64,000 bases of DNA from JANPPS01 sp965246925 (GTDB lineage: Bacteria; Pseudomonadota; Alphaproteobacteria; Acetobacterales; Acetobacteraceae): positions 372,001 through 436,000 of the forward strand of contig OZ251994.1 of NCBI GenBank assembly GCA_965246925.1, given 5' to 3'. Under the pieces are notes generated by a model that made no database searches, was not told where the DNA came from, and saw nothing but the letters and a program-made list of their open reading frames with translations. The position numbers were made by a program, and so were the translations under genes. Below, piece by piece: positions 37,288 to 46,673 of the stretch. Numbering within the stretch: position 1 is the first letter of the stretch; every line of letters starts with the position of its first letter.

Positions 37288-39719
37288 GGGACAAGCTCCT
37301 CGGGCAGAGTGCGGGCGAGATCGGCGGCCCAGCCGGCGCCGCGCGCCTGCAGCCAGGCGCGGGCGAAGCCGTCGCGGCCGTGGGCGGCGAACAGCTCGGT
37401 GATGAGCGCCTGATCGGTCTTGGACGAGGCGGCGGCGAAGGCGAGCGCGACCTCGCCCAGCCCCAGCTCGAAAAGCCGGTTGCCGCGGCGGGACTGGCAG
37501 TAATAGTCGCGCTTGGGCGTGGCCTGGCTGAGGATCTCGATCTGGCGATCCGACAGGCCGAACCGGCGGTAGGTCGCCGCGATCTGCGGCTCGAGCGCGC
37601 GCTCGTTGGCGAGGAACACTCGCGTCGGGCAGCTCTCGATGATCGCGGGTGCGATCGGCGAGTTGTCGATGTCGGCGAGCGACTGGGTGGAGAACACCAC
37701 GCTGGCGTTCTTCTTGCGTAGCGTCTTCAGCCACTCGCGCAGCTGGCCGGAGAAGCCCTCGTCGTCGAGCGCGAGCCAGCCCTCGTCGACGATCAGGAGC
37801 GTCGGCCGGCCGTCGAGCCGGTCCTCGATGCGGTGGAACAGGTAGGCCAGCACGGCCGCCGCCGCGCCGGTGCCGATCAGGCCTTCGGTCTCGACCGCCT
37901 GCACGTCGGCCTCACCCAGCCGCTCGGCGTCGGCGTCGAGCAGCCGGCCCCAGGGCCCGCTGAGGCAGTAAGGCTGGAGCGCGCGCTTGAGCGCCTGGCT
38001 CTGGAGGAGGACCGACAGCCCGGTCAGCGTACGCTCGTGGACAGGTGCGGACGCGAGCGAGCCGAGTGCGGCCCAGAGAAGCTCTTTCACCTCGGGAGTG
38101 ACCGCCACCTTCTCACGGCCGAGGATTGCCGCGATCCACTCGGCCGCCCAGGCCCGCTCCTCGGGCAGGTGGATGCGCGCGAGCGGCTGCAGCGCGACCG
38201 GCTCGGCCGCGTCCTCCGACAGCGAGCCGCCGAGGTCGTGCCAATCGCCACCCATGGCGAGCGTCGCGGCGCGGATCGAGCCGCCGAAGTCGAATGCGAA
38301 GATCTGTGCGCACTCGTAGCGGCGGAACTGCATCGCCATAACGGCCAGGAGCACGCTCTTGCCCGCGCCGGTGGGGCCGGCGATCAGGGTGTGGCCAACA
38401 TCGCCGACGTGGAGCGAGAAGCGGAACGGGGTCGAGCCCTCGGTCTTGGCGACGAACAGCGCCGGGGCACCCAGATGCTCGTCGCGGGGCGGCCCCGCCC
38501 ATACCGCCGAGAATGGCATCATGTGGGCGAGGTTGAGTGTCGAGATCGGCGGCTGGCGGACGTTGGCGTAGAGCTGGCCGGGGAGCGATCCGAGCCACGC
38601 CTCGACCGCGTTCACGCCCTCGCGGATGCAGCTGAAGTCGCGGCCCTGGATGGTCTTCTCGACCAGCCGCAGCCGTTCGTCGGCGGCGCGCGCGTCCTCA
38701 TCCCAGACGGTCACGGTGGCGGTGACATAGGCTTCGCCGATCAGGTCAGAGCCGAGCTCCTGAAGCGCCATGTCGGCGTCGGCCGCCTTGTTGGCGGCAT
38801 CCGAGTCCATCAGAACCGAGGCCTCGTTGGTCATCACCTCCTTGACGATGGCGGCGATCGACTTGCGCTTGGCGAACCACTGCCGGCGGATGCGCGACAG
38901 CACCTTCGTGGCGTCGGTCTTGTCGAGCGCGACCGCGCGCACGCACCAGCGGTACGGGAAGGCGAGCCGGTTGAGGTCGTCGAGCAGTCCCGGCCAAGTC
39001 CGCGACGGGAATCCCAGCACGGTTAGCGTGCGCAGGTGCGCGTCGCCGAGCCGCGGCTCCAGTCCGCCGGAAAGCGGCTCGTCGACCAGGATGGCGTCGA
39101 GATGCATCGGCGTCTCCGGCACCCGCACGGCGTGGCGGCGGGTCGAGACGGTCGAGTGGAGGTAGGTGAGCGTCTCCTCATCGGAGAGCCACGCCGCCTC
39201 GGGCATGAACCCGTCGAGCAGCGCCAGCACCCGATCGGTGCGGTCGATGAAGCCAGTCAGCGCCGCCCGGCCATCGGCGCCTACGGCGGCACGGTTCTCG
39301 TATAGCCAGCCCTCGGCGCGATCGGCTGCGTCGACCGGCGGCAGCCAGACGAGGGTCAGGAAGTAGGCGCTCTCAAAGTGTGCCCCCTCCTCCTCGAACT
39401 GGAAGCGCCGCTCCATTTCGACCAGCGCGGACGCGGCGTCGGGGAAGCGGCTGCGAGGATAGCGGTTGGCGGGCACGCGCTGCGCCTCGACGAAGACCGC
39501 CCAGCCGGAGCCGAGCCGGCGCAGCGCGCCGTTCAGGCGCGCCGTGGTGGAGACCAGTTCGGCCGGCGTGGCTGAGTCGAGGTCCGGCCCGCGGAACCGG
39601 GCCGTGCGCTGGAACGAGCCATCCTTGTTGGCGATCACTCCCGAGGCGACCAGCGCCGCCCAGGGCAGGAAGTCGGCCAGCGCCTGCGGCTTCTTGCGAT
39701 ACTCGGCGAGGTTCAGCAT
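37284..39719 (-). CDS. trbE: Conjugal transfer ATPase TrbE (VirB4-like)
   Basis: The 811-aa motor ATPase has the CagE/VirB4 N-terminal domain (starting MLNLAEYRKKPQALADFLPW) and a Walker A near residue 450 (IAGPTGAGKSVLLAVMAMQF). A Walker B (LLIVDEGWLALD) and the LRKKNASVVFSTQSLADI sensor follow. It energises pilus assembly and substrate transfer. No fusion or truncation is seen. Confidence 0.95.
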   Translation of the reverse strand: MLNLAEYRKKPQALADFLPWAALVASGVIANKDGSFQRTARFRGPDLDSATPAELVSTTARLNGALRRLGSGWAVFVEAQRVPANRYPRSRFPDAASALVEMERRFQFEEEGAHFESAYFLTLVWLPPVDAADRAEGWLYENRAAVGADGRAALTGFIDRTDRVLALLDGFMPEAAWLSDEETLTYLHSTVSTRRHAVRVPETPMHLDAILVDEPLSGGLEPRLGDAHLRTLTVLGFPSRTWPGLLDDLNRLAFPYRWCVRAVALDKTDATKVLSRIRRQWFAKRKSIAAIVKEVMTNEASVLMDSDAANKAADADMALQELGSDLIGEAYVTATVTVWDEDARAADERLRLVEKTIQGRDFSCIREGVNAVEAWLGSLPGQLYANVRQPPISTLNLAHMMPFSAVWAGPPRDEHLGAPALFVAKTEGSTPFRFSLHVGDVGHTLIAGPTGAGKSVLLAVMAMQFRRYECAQIFAFDFGGSIRAATLAMGGDWHDLGGSLSEDAAEPVALQPLARIHLPEERAWAAEWIAAILGREKVAVTPEVKELLWAALGSLASAPVHERTLTGLSVLLQSQALKRALQPYCLSGPWGRLLDADAERLGEADVQAVETEGLIGTGAAAAVLAYLFHRIEDRLDGRPTLLIVDEGWLALDDEGFSGQLREWLKTLRKKNASVVFSTQSLADIDNSPIAPAIIESCPTRVFLANERALEPQIAATYRRFGLSDRQIEILSQATPKRDYYCQSRRGNRLFELGLGEVALAFAAASSKTDQALITELFAAHGRDGFARAWLQARGAGWAADLARTLPEELVP

Positions 39720-39726
39720 GGCCGCC

Positions 39727-39999
39727 TCAGCTCCCGAGATGCGCGGGGTAGCGCAGGTGGCGGCGCACCACGTCGACGAAGGCCGGGTCGCGGCGCGCCG
39801 CCCAGACCGCGGCCAGGTGGCCGATCAGCCAGAGCGCCGCGCCGACCACCCACAGCCGCAGGCCGAGGCCGACGGCGGCGGCGAGCGTGCCGTTGATGAT
39901 CGCGACCGTCCGCGGCGCGCCGGCCATCAGGATCGGCTCGGTCAGCGACCGCCGAACCGGCGCGTAGAAGCCCGCCACGCGATCGTCGCTCTCCAGCAT
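39727..39999 (-). CDS. trbD: Conjugal transfer protein TrbD (VirB3-like)
   Basis: The 90-aa protein starts at ATG 39999, overlapping the trbC stop. It has the family's FYAPVRRSLTEPILMAGAPR start and hydrophobic segments (TVAIINGTLAAAVGLGLRLWVVGAALWLIGHLAAVW). It anchors TrbE to the membrane channel. Confidence 0.92.
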   Translation of the reverse strand: MLESDDRVAGFYAPVRRSLTEPILMAGAPRTVAIINGTLAAAVGLGLRLWVVGAALWLIGHLAAVWAARRDPAFVDVVRRHLRYPAHLGS

Positions 40000-40319
40000 C
40001 AGACGAGCGCCCCGCCGGAGAAGGAGAAGAACGACAGGAAGAACGAGCTGGCGGCGAAGGCGATCGACAGGCCGAACACGATCTGAATCAGCCGGCGGAA
40101 GCCGCCGGAGGTGTCGCCGAAGGCGAGGGTCAGGCCCGTCACCACGATGACGATGACCGACAGGATTTTGGCTACCGGCCCCTGGATCGAGTCGAGGATC
40201 GACTGGAGCGGCGCCTCCCACGGCATATTGGAACCGGCGGCGTAGGCGGGCGCGCTGATCGCCGCGAGCGCGAGCATGGCGGCGGCGCCGGCGAGCCGGC
40301 GGCGAAGACGAACGGTCAT
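39999..40319 (-). CDS. trbC: Conjugal transfer pilin TrbC (VirB2-like)
   Basis: The 106-aa pro-pilin has a signal peptide (RLAGAAAMLALAAISAPAYA), the mature MPWEAPLQSILDSIQGPVAKI helix and a second hydrophobic helix (IVFGLSIAFAASSFFLSFF). It forms the conjugative pilus. It is probably matured by the S26 peptidase TraF encoded at 51.4-52 kb. The ATG at 40319 overlaps the trbB stop. Confidence 0.92.
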   Translation of the reverse strand: MTVRLRRRLAGAAAMLALAAISAPAYAAGSNMPWEAPLQSILDSIQGPVAKILSVIVIVVTGLTLAFGDTSGGFRRLIQIVFGLSIAFAASSFFLSFFSFSGGALV

Positions 40320-41284
40320 GGATGGTCTCCTGCTGAGGTGAGGCGGTAGTCGCCCTGGGCGTCGAGCCCTTCGACGCGAGCGAGTTCCGTGAGCCGACGG
40401 GCGGAGCCGCGCCCCGAGAGGACGGCGATGACGTCGATCGTCTCGGCGATCAGCGCGCGCGGAACGGTGATCACCGCCTCCTGCACGAGCTGTTCGAGGC
40501 GGCGGAGCGCGCCGATGGCGGAACCCGCGTGCAATGTGCCGACGCCGCCGGGATGGCCGGTGCCCCACGCCTTGATCAGGTCGAGCGCCTCGCCGCCGCG
40601 GACCTCGCCGATCGGGATGCGGTCGGGGCGAAGGCGCAGCGCCGAGCGAACGAGGTCGGTCAGCGACGCGGCGCCGTCCTTGGTGCGCATCGCGACGAGG
40701 TTGGGCGCGGCGCACTGCAGCTCGCGCGTGTCCTCGATCAGCACCACCCGGTCGGAAGTCTTGGCCACCTCGGCGAGCAGCGCGTTGACGAGCGTGGTTT
40801 TGCCGGTCGAGGTTCCGCCTGCGACGAGGATGTTGCGGCGTTCGTAGACGGCGACGCGGAGCGCCTCCGCCGCGCCCTCGGGCATGATCCCGGCTGTGAC
40901 GTAGTCGTCCAGCGTGAACACCGCGACGGCGGGACGCCGGATCGCGAAGGCCGGGCCGGCGACCACGGGCGGGAGCAGCCCCTCGAACCGCTCGCCCGTC
41001 CCGGGGAGCTCGGCGGAGACGTGCGGATTGCCGGGATGCACCTCGGCGCCGACGTGATGCGCGACGAGGCGGATGATGCGCTCGCCGTCCGCGGCGGCGA
41101 GCTCGAGGCCGGTGTCCTCCAGGCCGCCGGCGAGCCGGTCGATCCAGAGCCGGCCGTCGGGGTTGAGCATGACCTCGCCGACGCTGGCGTCGTCCAGCCA
41201 GGCGGCGATTGCCGGCCCCAGCGCCGTGCGCAGCATCCGCGCGCCACGCGCTTGAACTTCGGGCCGGAAGGCGATGGTGGTCAC
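40316..41284 (-). CDS. trbB: P-type conjugative transfer ATPase TrbB (VirB11-like)
   Basis: The 322-aa ATPase starts at GTG 41284. Its Walker A is at residues 155-163 (AGGTSTGKTTL), followed by the Asp box (VVLIEDTRELQC), Walker B with PDRIPIGEVRGGEALDLIKAW and a His box (GHPGGVGTLHAGS). It forms the hexameric ring at the base of the secretion channel. It is the first of nine tightly overlapping trb genes. Confidence 0.95.
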   Translation of the reverse strand: MTTIAFRPEVQARGARMLRTALGPAIAAWLDDASVGEVMLNPDGRLWIDRLAGGLEDTGLELAAADGERIIRLVAHHVGAEVHPGNPHVSAELPGTGERFEGLLPPVVAGPAFAIRRPAVAVFTLDDYVTAGIMPEGAAEALRVAVYERRNILVAGGTSTGKTTLVNALLAEVAKTSDRVVLIEDTRELQCAAPNLVAMRTKDGAASLTDLVRSALRLRPDRIPIGEVRGGEALDLIKAWGTGHPGGVGTLHAGSAIGALRRLEQLVQEAVITVPRALIAETIDVIAVLSGRGSARRLTELARVEGLDAQGDYRLTSAGDHP

Positions 41285-41426
41285 GTTCGAGAACCCCGTG
41301 TGGCTGGCGCGCCGTGGCGCGGATCACTGACGGGGTGGATACAAAGCGGCCGATCGGGCTCGGCTCAACAAGTAAAATCGTGCGGAGAGCTATGGCGTAG
41401 AAAGAGAAACAGCGGGGTGGGGTGGC

Positions 41427-41858
41427 TTAAGCGTCGGGGTGGGAACCTACACCTTCGACATCCCGCGAGACCTCGTCGGTGAGCGACTTTCCCTTGGCGA
41501 GTCGTCGGCCGAGCGCCTCGACGAACCCCTCATAACGCTCGCGCCCCTTGGCCTGGGCGGCCGCTTGCGCGCTATCGGGCAGCGGCGGCACGCTGGTCAG
41601 CCAGAAACGGACGAAGAGCGCCAGTGCCTCGTTGCCGATCGTCTCGTGTCGCTCCAGCCGCTCGATCGCGCGTGTCATCCGGTCGAGACGCCGCGCGAGC
41701 GCGGCCTCGAGCCGGTCGGCTGCGTCGGCCGACAGGTGCGAGGCAAGCGCCGCCTCGACGACCTGCGCCTGCGGGACGCGGGTGCGCGCGGCGTAATCGG
41801 CCAACCGCGCGGCGATTTCGGTCGAGAGACGGAAAGTGTATTTGCCGCGTGCGGTCAT
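41427..41858 (-). CDS. CopG-family ribbon-helix-helix regulator
   Basis: The 143-aa protein has the RHH DNA-binding start (GKYTFRLSTEIAARLADYAAR, then VPQAQVVEAALASHL) followed by a helical tail with many Arg and Glu (ARRLDRMTRAIERLERHE). It lies between traG and trbB and probably autoregulates the transfer operon. Its stop is 142 nt before trbB, so a promoter for the trb genes could sit in the gap. Confidence 0.85.
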   Translation of the reverse strand: MTARGKYTFRLSTEIAARLADYAARTRVPQAQVVEAALASHLSADAADRLEAALARRLDRMTRAIERLERHETIGNEALALFVRFWLTSVPPLPDSAQAAAQAKGRERYEGFVEALGRRLAKGKSLTDEVSRDVEGVGSHPDA

Positions 41859-41860
41859 GG

Positions 41861-43873
41861 TTAGAGCGCCATGCCGTCGCCGGGATCAAGCGAGACCTGT
41901 CGCGCCAGGCTCCGCGCCGCGCGATCCTGCAGCACCCGCGCCTTCACCGCGTCGAGATCGCCGTCCGGCTCGTCGCCGTCGTCGAACTCGCGCGACGACT
42001 TCACCGGCGGCGTCTCGGGCGCGATCGCCTCGTGCTCGGGCAGCTCGGGCTCGCGGCGAATACCGGCGTTGGCCGGGTCCTCCGTCTCGGTCGGCTTCGT
42101 GGCGGGCGCTTTAGCGGGCGCGGGCGCAGGGGCACCGATCGGCTTCAGCCCGCTCCAATCGTCGGCGGGTGCGGGTGGCTGACTTCGCACCGGCTTGCGC
42201 TCGGGCGGCGGCAACACTCGCGCGGCGAGCTGCCGGTCGGCGTAATAGCGCGCCTTCTTGGCGCGGATCGGGGCCAAGCCCGACACCAAAACCAGCTCGT
42301 CGGTCGGCGGCAACTGCATGATCTCGCCCGGCGTGAGCAGCGGACGCGCGGTTTCCTGCCGCGAGATCATCAGATGCCCCAGCCACGGCGAGAGCCGATG
42401 GCCGGCATAGTTCTTCGCGTCGCGGATCTCGGTCGCGGTTCCGAGCGCGTCACTGACCCTTTTGGCGGTGCGCTCGTCGTTGGCCGCGAAGCTGACGCGG
42501 ACGTGGCAGTTGTCGAGGATCGCGTTGTTCTGCCCGTAGGCCTTCTCGATCTGGTTCAGCGACTGCGCGATCAGGAACGAGCGGATGCCGTAGCCGGCCA
42601 TGAACGCCAGCGCCGACTCGAAGAAGTCGAGGCGGCCGAGCGCCGGAAACTCGTCGAGCATGAGAAGCAGCTTGTGCCTCTTGCGCTTGTCTTCGAGCTC
42701 CTCGGTGAGCCGACGTCCGACCTGGTTCAGGATCAATCGCACGAGCGGTTTGGTTCGCGAGATGTCGGAGGGCGGCACGACGAGGTAGAGGCTGACCGGC
42801 CGCTCGCCGTCGACCAGATCGCGAATACGCCATTCGCAGCGTCGCGTGACCTGCGCCACCACCGGGTCACGGTATAAGCCCAGGAATGACATGGCGGTCG
42901 AGAGCACGCCCGAGCGCTCGTTCTCGCTCTTGTTCAGAAGCTCACGCGCGGCGCTGGCGATCACCGGATGCGTCCCGGCTTTGCCGAGGTGCGGCGTCGT
43001 CATCATGGCCCGGAGCGTGGTCTCGATCGGCCGCTTGGGATCCGACAAAAAGTTCGCGACGCCGGCGAGTGTTTTGTCGGCCTCGGCATAGAGAACGTGG
43101 AGGATGGCCCCGACCAGCAGCGCGTGGCTGGTCTTCTCCCAATGGTTTCGTTTCTCCAGCGCGCCTTCCGGGTCGACGAGGATGTCGGCGACGTTCTGCA
43201 CGTCGCGGACCTCGTTCGGGCCGCGACGCACCTCCAGCAGCGGGTTGTAGGCGTCGCTATCCGCGTCGGTCGGATCGAAGCGCAGGACACGCGAGAACCG
43301 CGCCCGCCAGCCGGCGGTCAGGCCGAAGTTCTCGCCCTTGATGTCGTGGACGATGACCGAACCGGCCCAGGTCAGCAGCGTCGGAATAACCAAACCGACG
43401 CCCTTGCCCGAGCGAGTGGGCGCGAAGCACAGCACATGCTCGGGTCCGTCGTGCCGGATGTAGTCGTGTCCGAGCCGTCCCAGCACGGTCCCGTCGTCAC
43501 CTAGAAGGCCCGCCCTGCGCACCTCCTTCTCAGTTGCCCACCGCGCCGAGCCGTAAGTTTCGGCGGTCTTGGCTTCGCGGGCGCGCCACACCGACATGGC
43601 GATCGCCACGACTACCGCGGCAAGCCCGCCGGCGGCGGCGATGTACGCGCCATGGACGAACACGTCGGGGGCGTAGGCGTCGTAGGCGAACCACCACCAG
43701 AAGAACGCCGCCGGATTATAGATGGGGTAGCCGTCAACTCTGAACCAGGGTGCCCCAAGCTGTGCCTGATAGCCGAGAGCGGCGGCAGTCCATTGCGTGG
43801 ACGCCCAGACAAAGCCCAGCGCGATGGCGCAGACCGCGATGACTTGGCCCCAGAGGATCTTGGTCGCGTTCAT
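41861..43873 (-). CDS. traG: Conjugal transfer coupling protein TraG (VirD4-like)
   Basis: The 670-aa coupling ATPase starts at ATG 43873. N-terminal hydrophobic segments (VIAVCAIALGFVWAS and a second near residues 76-95) precede the Walker A near 151-160 (FAPTRSGKGVGLVIPTLLTW) and the Walker B KLLLMLDEFPALGRLDFF. It brings the relaxosome to the TrbB-TrbE channel. A hydrophilic Pro/Ala-rich C-terminus follows. Its stop is two nucleotides before the CopG gene start. Confidence 0.94.
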   Translation of the reverse strand: MNATKILWGQVIAVCAIALGFVWASTQWTAAALGYQAQLGAPWFRVDGYPIYNPAAFFWWWFAYDAYAPDVFVHGAYIAAAGGLAAVVVAIAMSVWRAREAKTAETYGSARWATEKEVRRAGLLGDDGTVLGRLGHDYIRHDGPEHVLCFAPTRSGKGVGLVIPTLLTWAGSVIVHDIKGENFGLTAGWRARFSRVLRFDPTDADSDAYNPLLEVRRGPNEVRDVQNVADILVDPEGALEKRNHWEKTSHALLVGAILHVLYAEADKTLAGVANFLSDPKRPIETTLRAMMTTPHLGKAGTHPVIASAARELLNKSENERSGVLSTAMSFLGLYRDPVVAQVTRRCEWRIRDLVDGERPVSLYLVVPPSDISRTKPLVRLILNQVGRRLTEELEDKRKRHKLLLMLDEFPALGRLDFFESALAFMAGYGIRSFLIAQSLNQIEKAYGQNNAILDNCHVRVSFAANDERTAKRVSDALGTATEIRDAKNYAGHRLSPWLGHLMISRQETARPLLTPGEIMQLPPTDELVLVSGLAPIRAKKARYYADRQLAARVLPPPERKPVRSQPPAPADDWSGLKPIGAPAPAPAKAPATKPTETEDPANAGIRREPELPEHEAIAPETPPVKSSREFDDGDEPDGDLDAVKARVLQDRAARSLARQVSLDPGDGMAL

Positions 43874-44141
43874 GTCGAGGCGCGACGAAACGCGGTCGCG
43901 CGCAGATCGCAAGCGTGTTTTTGAAGCGGGCGAGCGGTCGGCGGCTTTAGCGCGCAGACAGGCGGGTATGCTACTGCTTCGCTGAATTCGCTTCAGGCGC
44001 AACGCCAACTAATCGTCATATATGGAAATTTGGTTGGTCAGCCCACTACGCTAGGCCAACTGTCTCGCTTATAGCGAACGCACCCGGATCCGGGGGTACG
44101 GGTCGCTGCGGCCGCGAAATCGACCGCACCGAGTGTAGAGC

Positions 44142-44537
44142 TCAACGCGCCGCGACAGCTTGCAACTTCACCTTTGCTCCCCCTGGTAAGCCCGCTGCCT
44201 CGTACACCGTACGCGCTGGGCGACGACCTTCTTCGAATAACTCGCCAAACACCTGGTTCACCTCGCTTAGGTCTGTCAGGTTCTGCAGCGCGACATCGAC
44301 GTAGGCGAATTCCTCGCGTTTAAACCCCGCCGCCTGGGCGATGCGAAGGAGGAGTTCGAAAGCTCGCTCCGTCTCCTCGTGCACTGTGCCTGCTCGATAG
44401 CGGCCGTCGTCGTCGACGGAAATCGGACCGCTGATCCAGCAAGTGTCACCAACGACGACTGCGTGGCTGATCGGGCTTTGCGTGGGTGGAATTCCCGGCC
44501 CTTCAGTGATGAACCGTCTCCGGCCTTCAGTCGTCAT
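44142..44537 (-). CDS. RidA/YjgF family protein
   Basis: The 131-aa protein fits the single-domain RidA length. It has PISHAVVVGDTCWISGPISVDDDG near the N-terminus and the C-terminal signature GRRPARTVYEAAGLPGGAKVKLQAVAAR, with the active-site Arg in RPAR. RidA proteins deaminate reactive enamine intermediates. It overlaps the TetR stop (TCATTC context) and so forms a two-gene operon with it. A 268-nt stretch between it and traG holds no gene I can support. Confidence 0.85.
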   Translation of the reverse strand: MTTEGRRRFITEGPGIPPTQSPISHAVVVGDTCWISGPISVDDDGRYRAGTVHEETERAFELLLRIAQAAGFKREEFAYVDVALQNLTDLSEVNQVFGELFEEGRRPARTVYEAAGLPGGAKVKLQAVAAR

Positions 44538-45127
44538 TCTGTCGTTTCCGCATTAATCGCCGACTGGAACAATGCTTCCAGCTCGCCGCAAGTAGCTCGG
44601 ATTGCCTGAGCACTCTGCTCCACTCGGGCCTGAAGCAGCGCGCCCTCGATCGCGGCGATCGTAAATCGTCCCAAAGTTCTCGATCGCGTTGGGCCGAGGC
44701 CAGAGCGTTCCAAGACCTGGGCGACGATATCGGCCCAATAACTCAGAACGTCCCGGCCTGCCGCCGTCACCTCCGCTTCGATCGGCGCGACTTCCAGCAA
44801 TGTGGTCGCGATAGGACATCCCTCGCGATAGCCCGACGCTTCGAGCCAGCCCGACAGCCGCTCCCCGTAGCTTTGGATAAACTCGCCCGGAGAGTTCGAC
44901 TTGTCAGCTAAATCCGTGAGCCCCCTGGCGCCCACGGCGCCAGCCGCACGCACCGCCGCCGCTCCGATCTGAGCCTTGCCGCCTGGGAAGTAGTGATAAA
45001 GCGATCCCTTCGGAGCGCCGCTGACTGCGGAGATCTCGTTCAGGCCGGTGGCCGCATAGCCCTGGCGGCGGAACAGCTTGGCTGCCGTCACCACGATCGC
45101 CTCCCGGTGTTTTGGCTCCGCGCTCAT
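44534..45127 (-). CDS. TetR/AcrR family regulator (LmrA/YxaF type)
   Basis: The 197-aa repressor has the TetR helix-turn-helix (VTAAKLFRRQGYAATGLNEISAVSGAPKGSLYHYFPGGK). Its C-terminal ligand domain (EGCPIATTLLEVAPIEAEVTAAGRDVL) has the GCPIA motif of the LmrA/YxaF subgroup. It is divergent from the dehydrogenase gene, with a 12-bp palindrome between them, so it likely represses that cargo operon and itself. Confidence 0.9.
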   Translation of the reverse strand: MSAEPKHREAIVVTAAKLFRRQGYAATGLNEISAVSGAPKGSLYHYFPGGKAQIGAAAVRAAGAVGARGLTDLADKSNSPGEFIQSYGERLSGWLEASGYREGCPIATTLLEVAPIEAEVTAAGRDVLSYWADIVAQVLERSGLGPTRSRTLGRFTIAAIEGALLQARVEQSAQAIRATCGELEALFQSAINAETTE

Positions 45128-45160
45128 GGAAATCCTTCTTGCGCCTGCGTCTGATTTATA

Positions 45161-45172
45161 TAGACTGGTCTA
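45161..45172. promoter_or_regulatory. Candidate TetR operator
   Basis: TAGACTGGTCTA is a palindrome with perfect 5-bp arms and a 2-nt spacer, in the gap between the divergent TetR and dehydrogenase genes. It has the TAGAC-N2-GTCTA form reported for LmrA/YxaF-type regulators, which matches the GCPIA subgroup of the adjacent TetR. Confidence 0.6.
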
Positions 45173-45195
45173 CATCATATTACGAGGACCTTGAT

Positions 45196-46203
45196 GTGCG
45201 CCAGCTGACGTTCGTTCGGACGGGACTTGTCGAATGGCGCGACGTTGCGGCACCGGCCTTGGTTGCGGCGACCGACGCCCTAATCCGTCCGTTAGCGATC
45301 GGTCGGTGCGATTTGGATGCCGCCTATGTCCGCGGTCAGGCGCCGCTAGCGTCGGGCCAGCCGATCGGCCACGAGATGATCGGCGAGGTGGTCGATAAGG
45401 GAGATGCGGTCCGTCTGAAGGTCGGGCAGGCAGTGATCGTCTCATCGCAGATCACGTGCGGACTTTGCCGCATGTGCCGGCGAGGCTTTACGGGCCGCTG
45501 CGAGATCGTCCCATTCGCGGCGTCCTTCGGTATGGGACGCGAGGGTGGCTTTGGCTCTCTTGCATGCGAGCGCGTGAGAATACCGTTCGCCGATGCGATG
45601 TGTCACCCGCTTCCGGTTGGCGCGGATCCGGTCGAGCTCATCGGCTGCGCCGACATGGCGCTCGACGCATGGCGGGCTGTCGGGCCTCAGCTCTCCCAGC
45701 GACCTGGCGCGCGCGTACTCGTTATGGGTGGTATGGCTTCGATCATCGGCCTCTATGCCGCTGGATTGGCGCTAAGCGCCGGCGCTGGGGAAGTCGTCTA
45801 CGCCGACAACGATGCCGAACGCCGGAACCAGGCGGCGCGCTTTGGAGCGTTGTCCGTCGATCCTGACGAGATCGACGGGGTGTTCGAGATCGTAGTGGAG
45901 GCCAGCGGCGAGGCTGCGCGGCTCCTTCAGGCGGTTCGGGCCGCGGAGCCCGAAGCGCTGGTCAGCAGCGTGGCGATCCACTTTGGCGCGACTACGCCAA
46001 TGCCGATGCAGGAGATGTACTGGAAAGGCGTCACGTTTCAGACAGGGCGCCCGAACGTACGCTCGGCTATCGAGCCCGTGCTGGCCGCCTGTGCGCACGG
46101 TTTCAGGCCATCGACCGTCGAGCAATCGGTCTTCGATTTCGATCATGCTCCCGAGGCGTGGATGAGCGACGCACTGCGGCCAGTCGTGAGGGGCTGCGCG
46201 TGA
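45196..46203 (+). CDS. Zinc-type alcohol dehydrogenase-like protein (MDR family)
   Basis: The 335-aa protein from GTG 45196 has the MDR catalytic zinc-binding pattern: IGRCDLDAAY with Cys, GHEMIGEVV, and the structural zinc cluster CGLCRMCRRGFTGRC. A Rossmann domain follows with VLVMGGMASIIGLYAAGL. The 5' end (VRQLTFVRTGLVEW) places it close to alcohol or formaldehyde dehydrogenases, but the substrate is not clear. It has a GAGG ribosome site and overlaps the next gene (GTGA). Confidence 0.82.
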   Translation: MRQLTFVRTGLVEWRDVAAPALVAATDALIRPLAIGRCDLDAAYVRGQAPLASGQPIGHEMIGEVVDKGDAVRLKVGQAVIVSSQITCGLCRMCRRGFTGRCEIVPFAASFGMGREGGFGSLACERVRIPFADAMCHPLPVGADPVELIGCADMALDAWRAVGPQLSQRPGARVLVMGGMASIIGLYAAGLALSAGAGEVVYADNDAERRNQAARFGALSVDPDEIDGVFEIVVEASGEAARLLQAVRAAEPEALVSSVAIHFGATTPMPMQEMYWKGVTFQTGRPNVRSAIEPVLAACAHGFRPSTVEQSVFDFDHAPEAWMSDALRPVVRGCA

Positions 46204-46673
46204 CGGACAGCGCGGTTCCAGACGGCTTCGTTCCCCACTTCCGTCGAAGCGGGCTGACCGATCCGTGGGAGCCGCTGTACTCGCGCGCGACGCCGGAGGC
46301 GGTGATCATTGGGCTCCGGGCCGGCGCCGCCCACGTCAACAGTCGCGGGTTCGTGCATGGCGGTCTGATTTCCGCTTTGGCCGACAATGCGATGGGCCTG
46401 AGTTGCGGGCTCAAACGAAACGGTTTTGGCGGGCTCGTCACGGTCTCCCTTGCGATCGATTTCCTGAAGCCCGCGCAGGTCGGGCAATGGCTCGCCTTCG
46501 AGACGACCTTCATCAAGACGGGTTCGACGCTGTGTTTCGCGCGTGGCGCCGTCACGGCGGATGACGAAGTCTGCGCGCTCACCCATGCGACTTTTCGGAC
46601 GACCCCAGGTTCGAAAAGTGAGCCCGCTCAAAATGAGATTCCGAAGGAGAACCAAAATGACTCTAATCCGTGA
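46200..46673 (+). CDS. PaaI-family hotdog thioesterase
   Basis: The 157-aa protein starts at GTG 46200, overlapping the dehydrogenase stop. The signature GFVHGGLISALADNAMGLSC holds the HGG motif of PaaI thioesterases, and VTVSLAIDFLKPAQVG completes the hotdog helix and strand. It would hydrolyse aromatic or short acyl-CoA esters. An 84-nt stretch of its end lies upstream of the next start. Confidence 0.85.
   Translation: MTDSAVPDGFVPHFRRSGLTDPWEPLYSRATPEAVIIGLRAGAAHVNSRGFVHGGLISALADNAMGLSCGLKRNGFGGLVTVSLAIDFLKPAQVGQWLAFETTFIKTGSTLCFARGAVTADDEVCALTHATFRTTPGSKSEPAQNEIPKENQNDSNP

Noticed and set aside
35503..37413. Long plus-strand open frame of over 600 codons opposite trbL-trbJ
   Set aside because: It is antisense to clear trb genes and its composition is that of a GC-rich shadow frame.
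43874..44141. A gene in the gap between traG and the RidA gene
   Set aside because: The upstream extension of traG is Arg/Ser-rich, and the remaining frames are short and unsupported.
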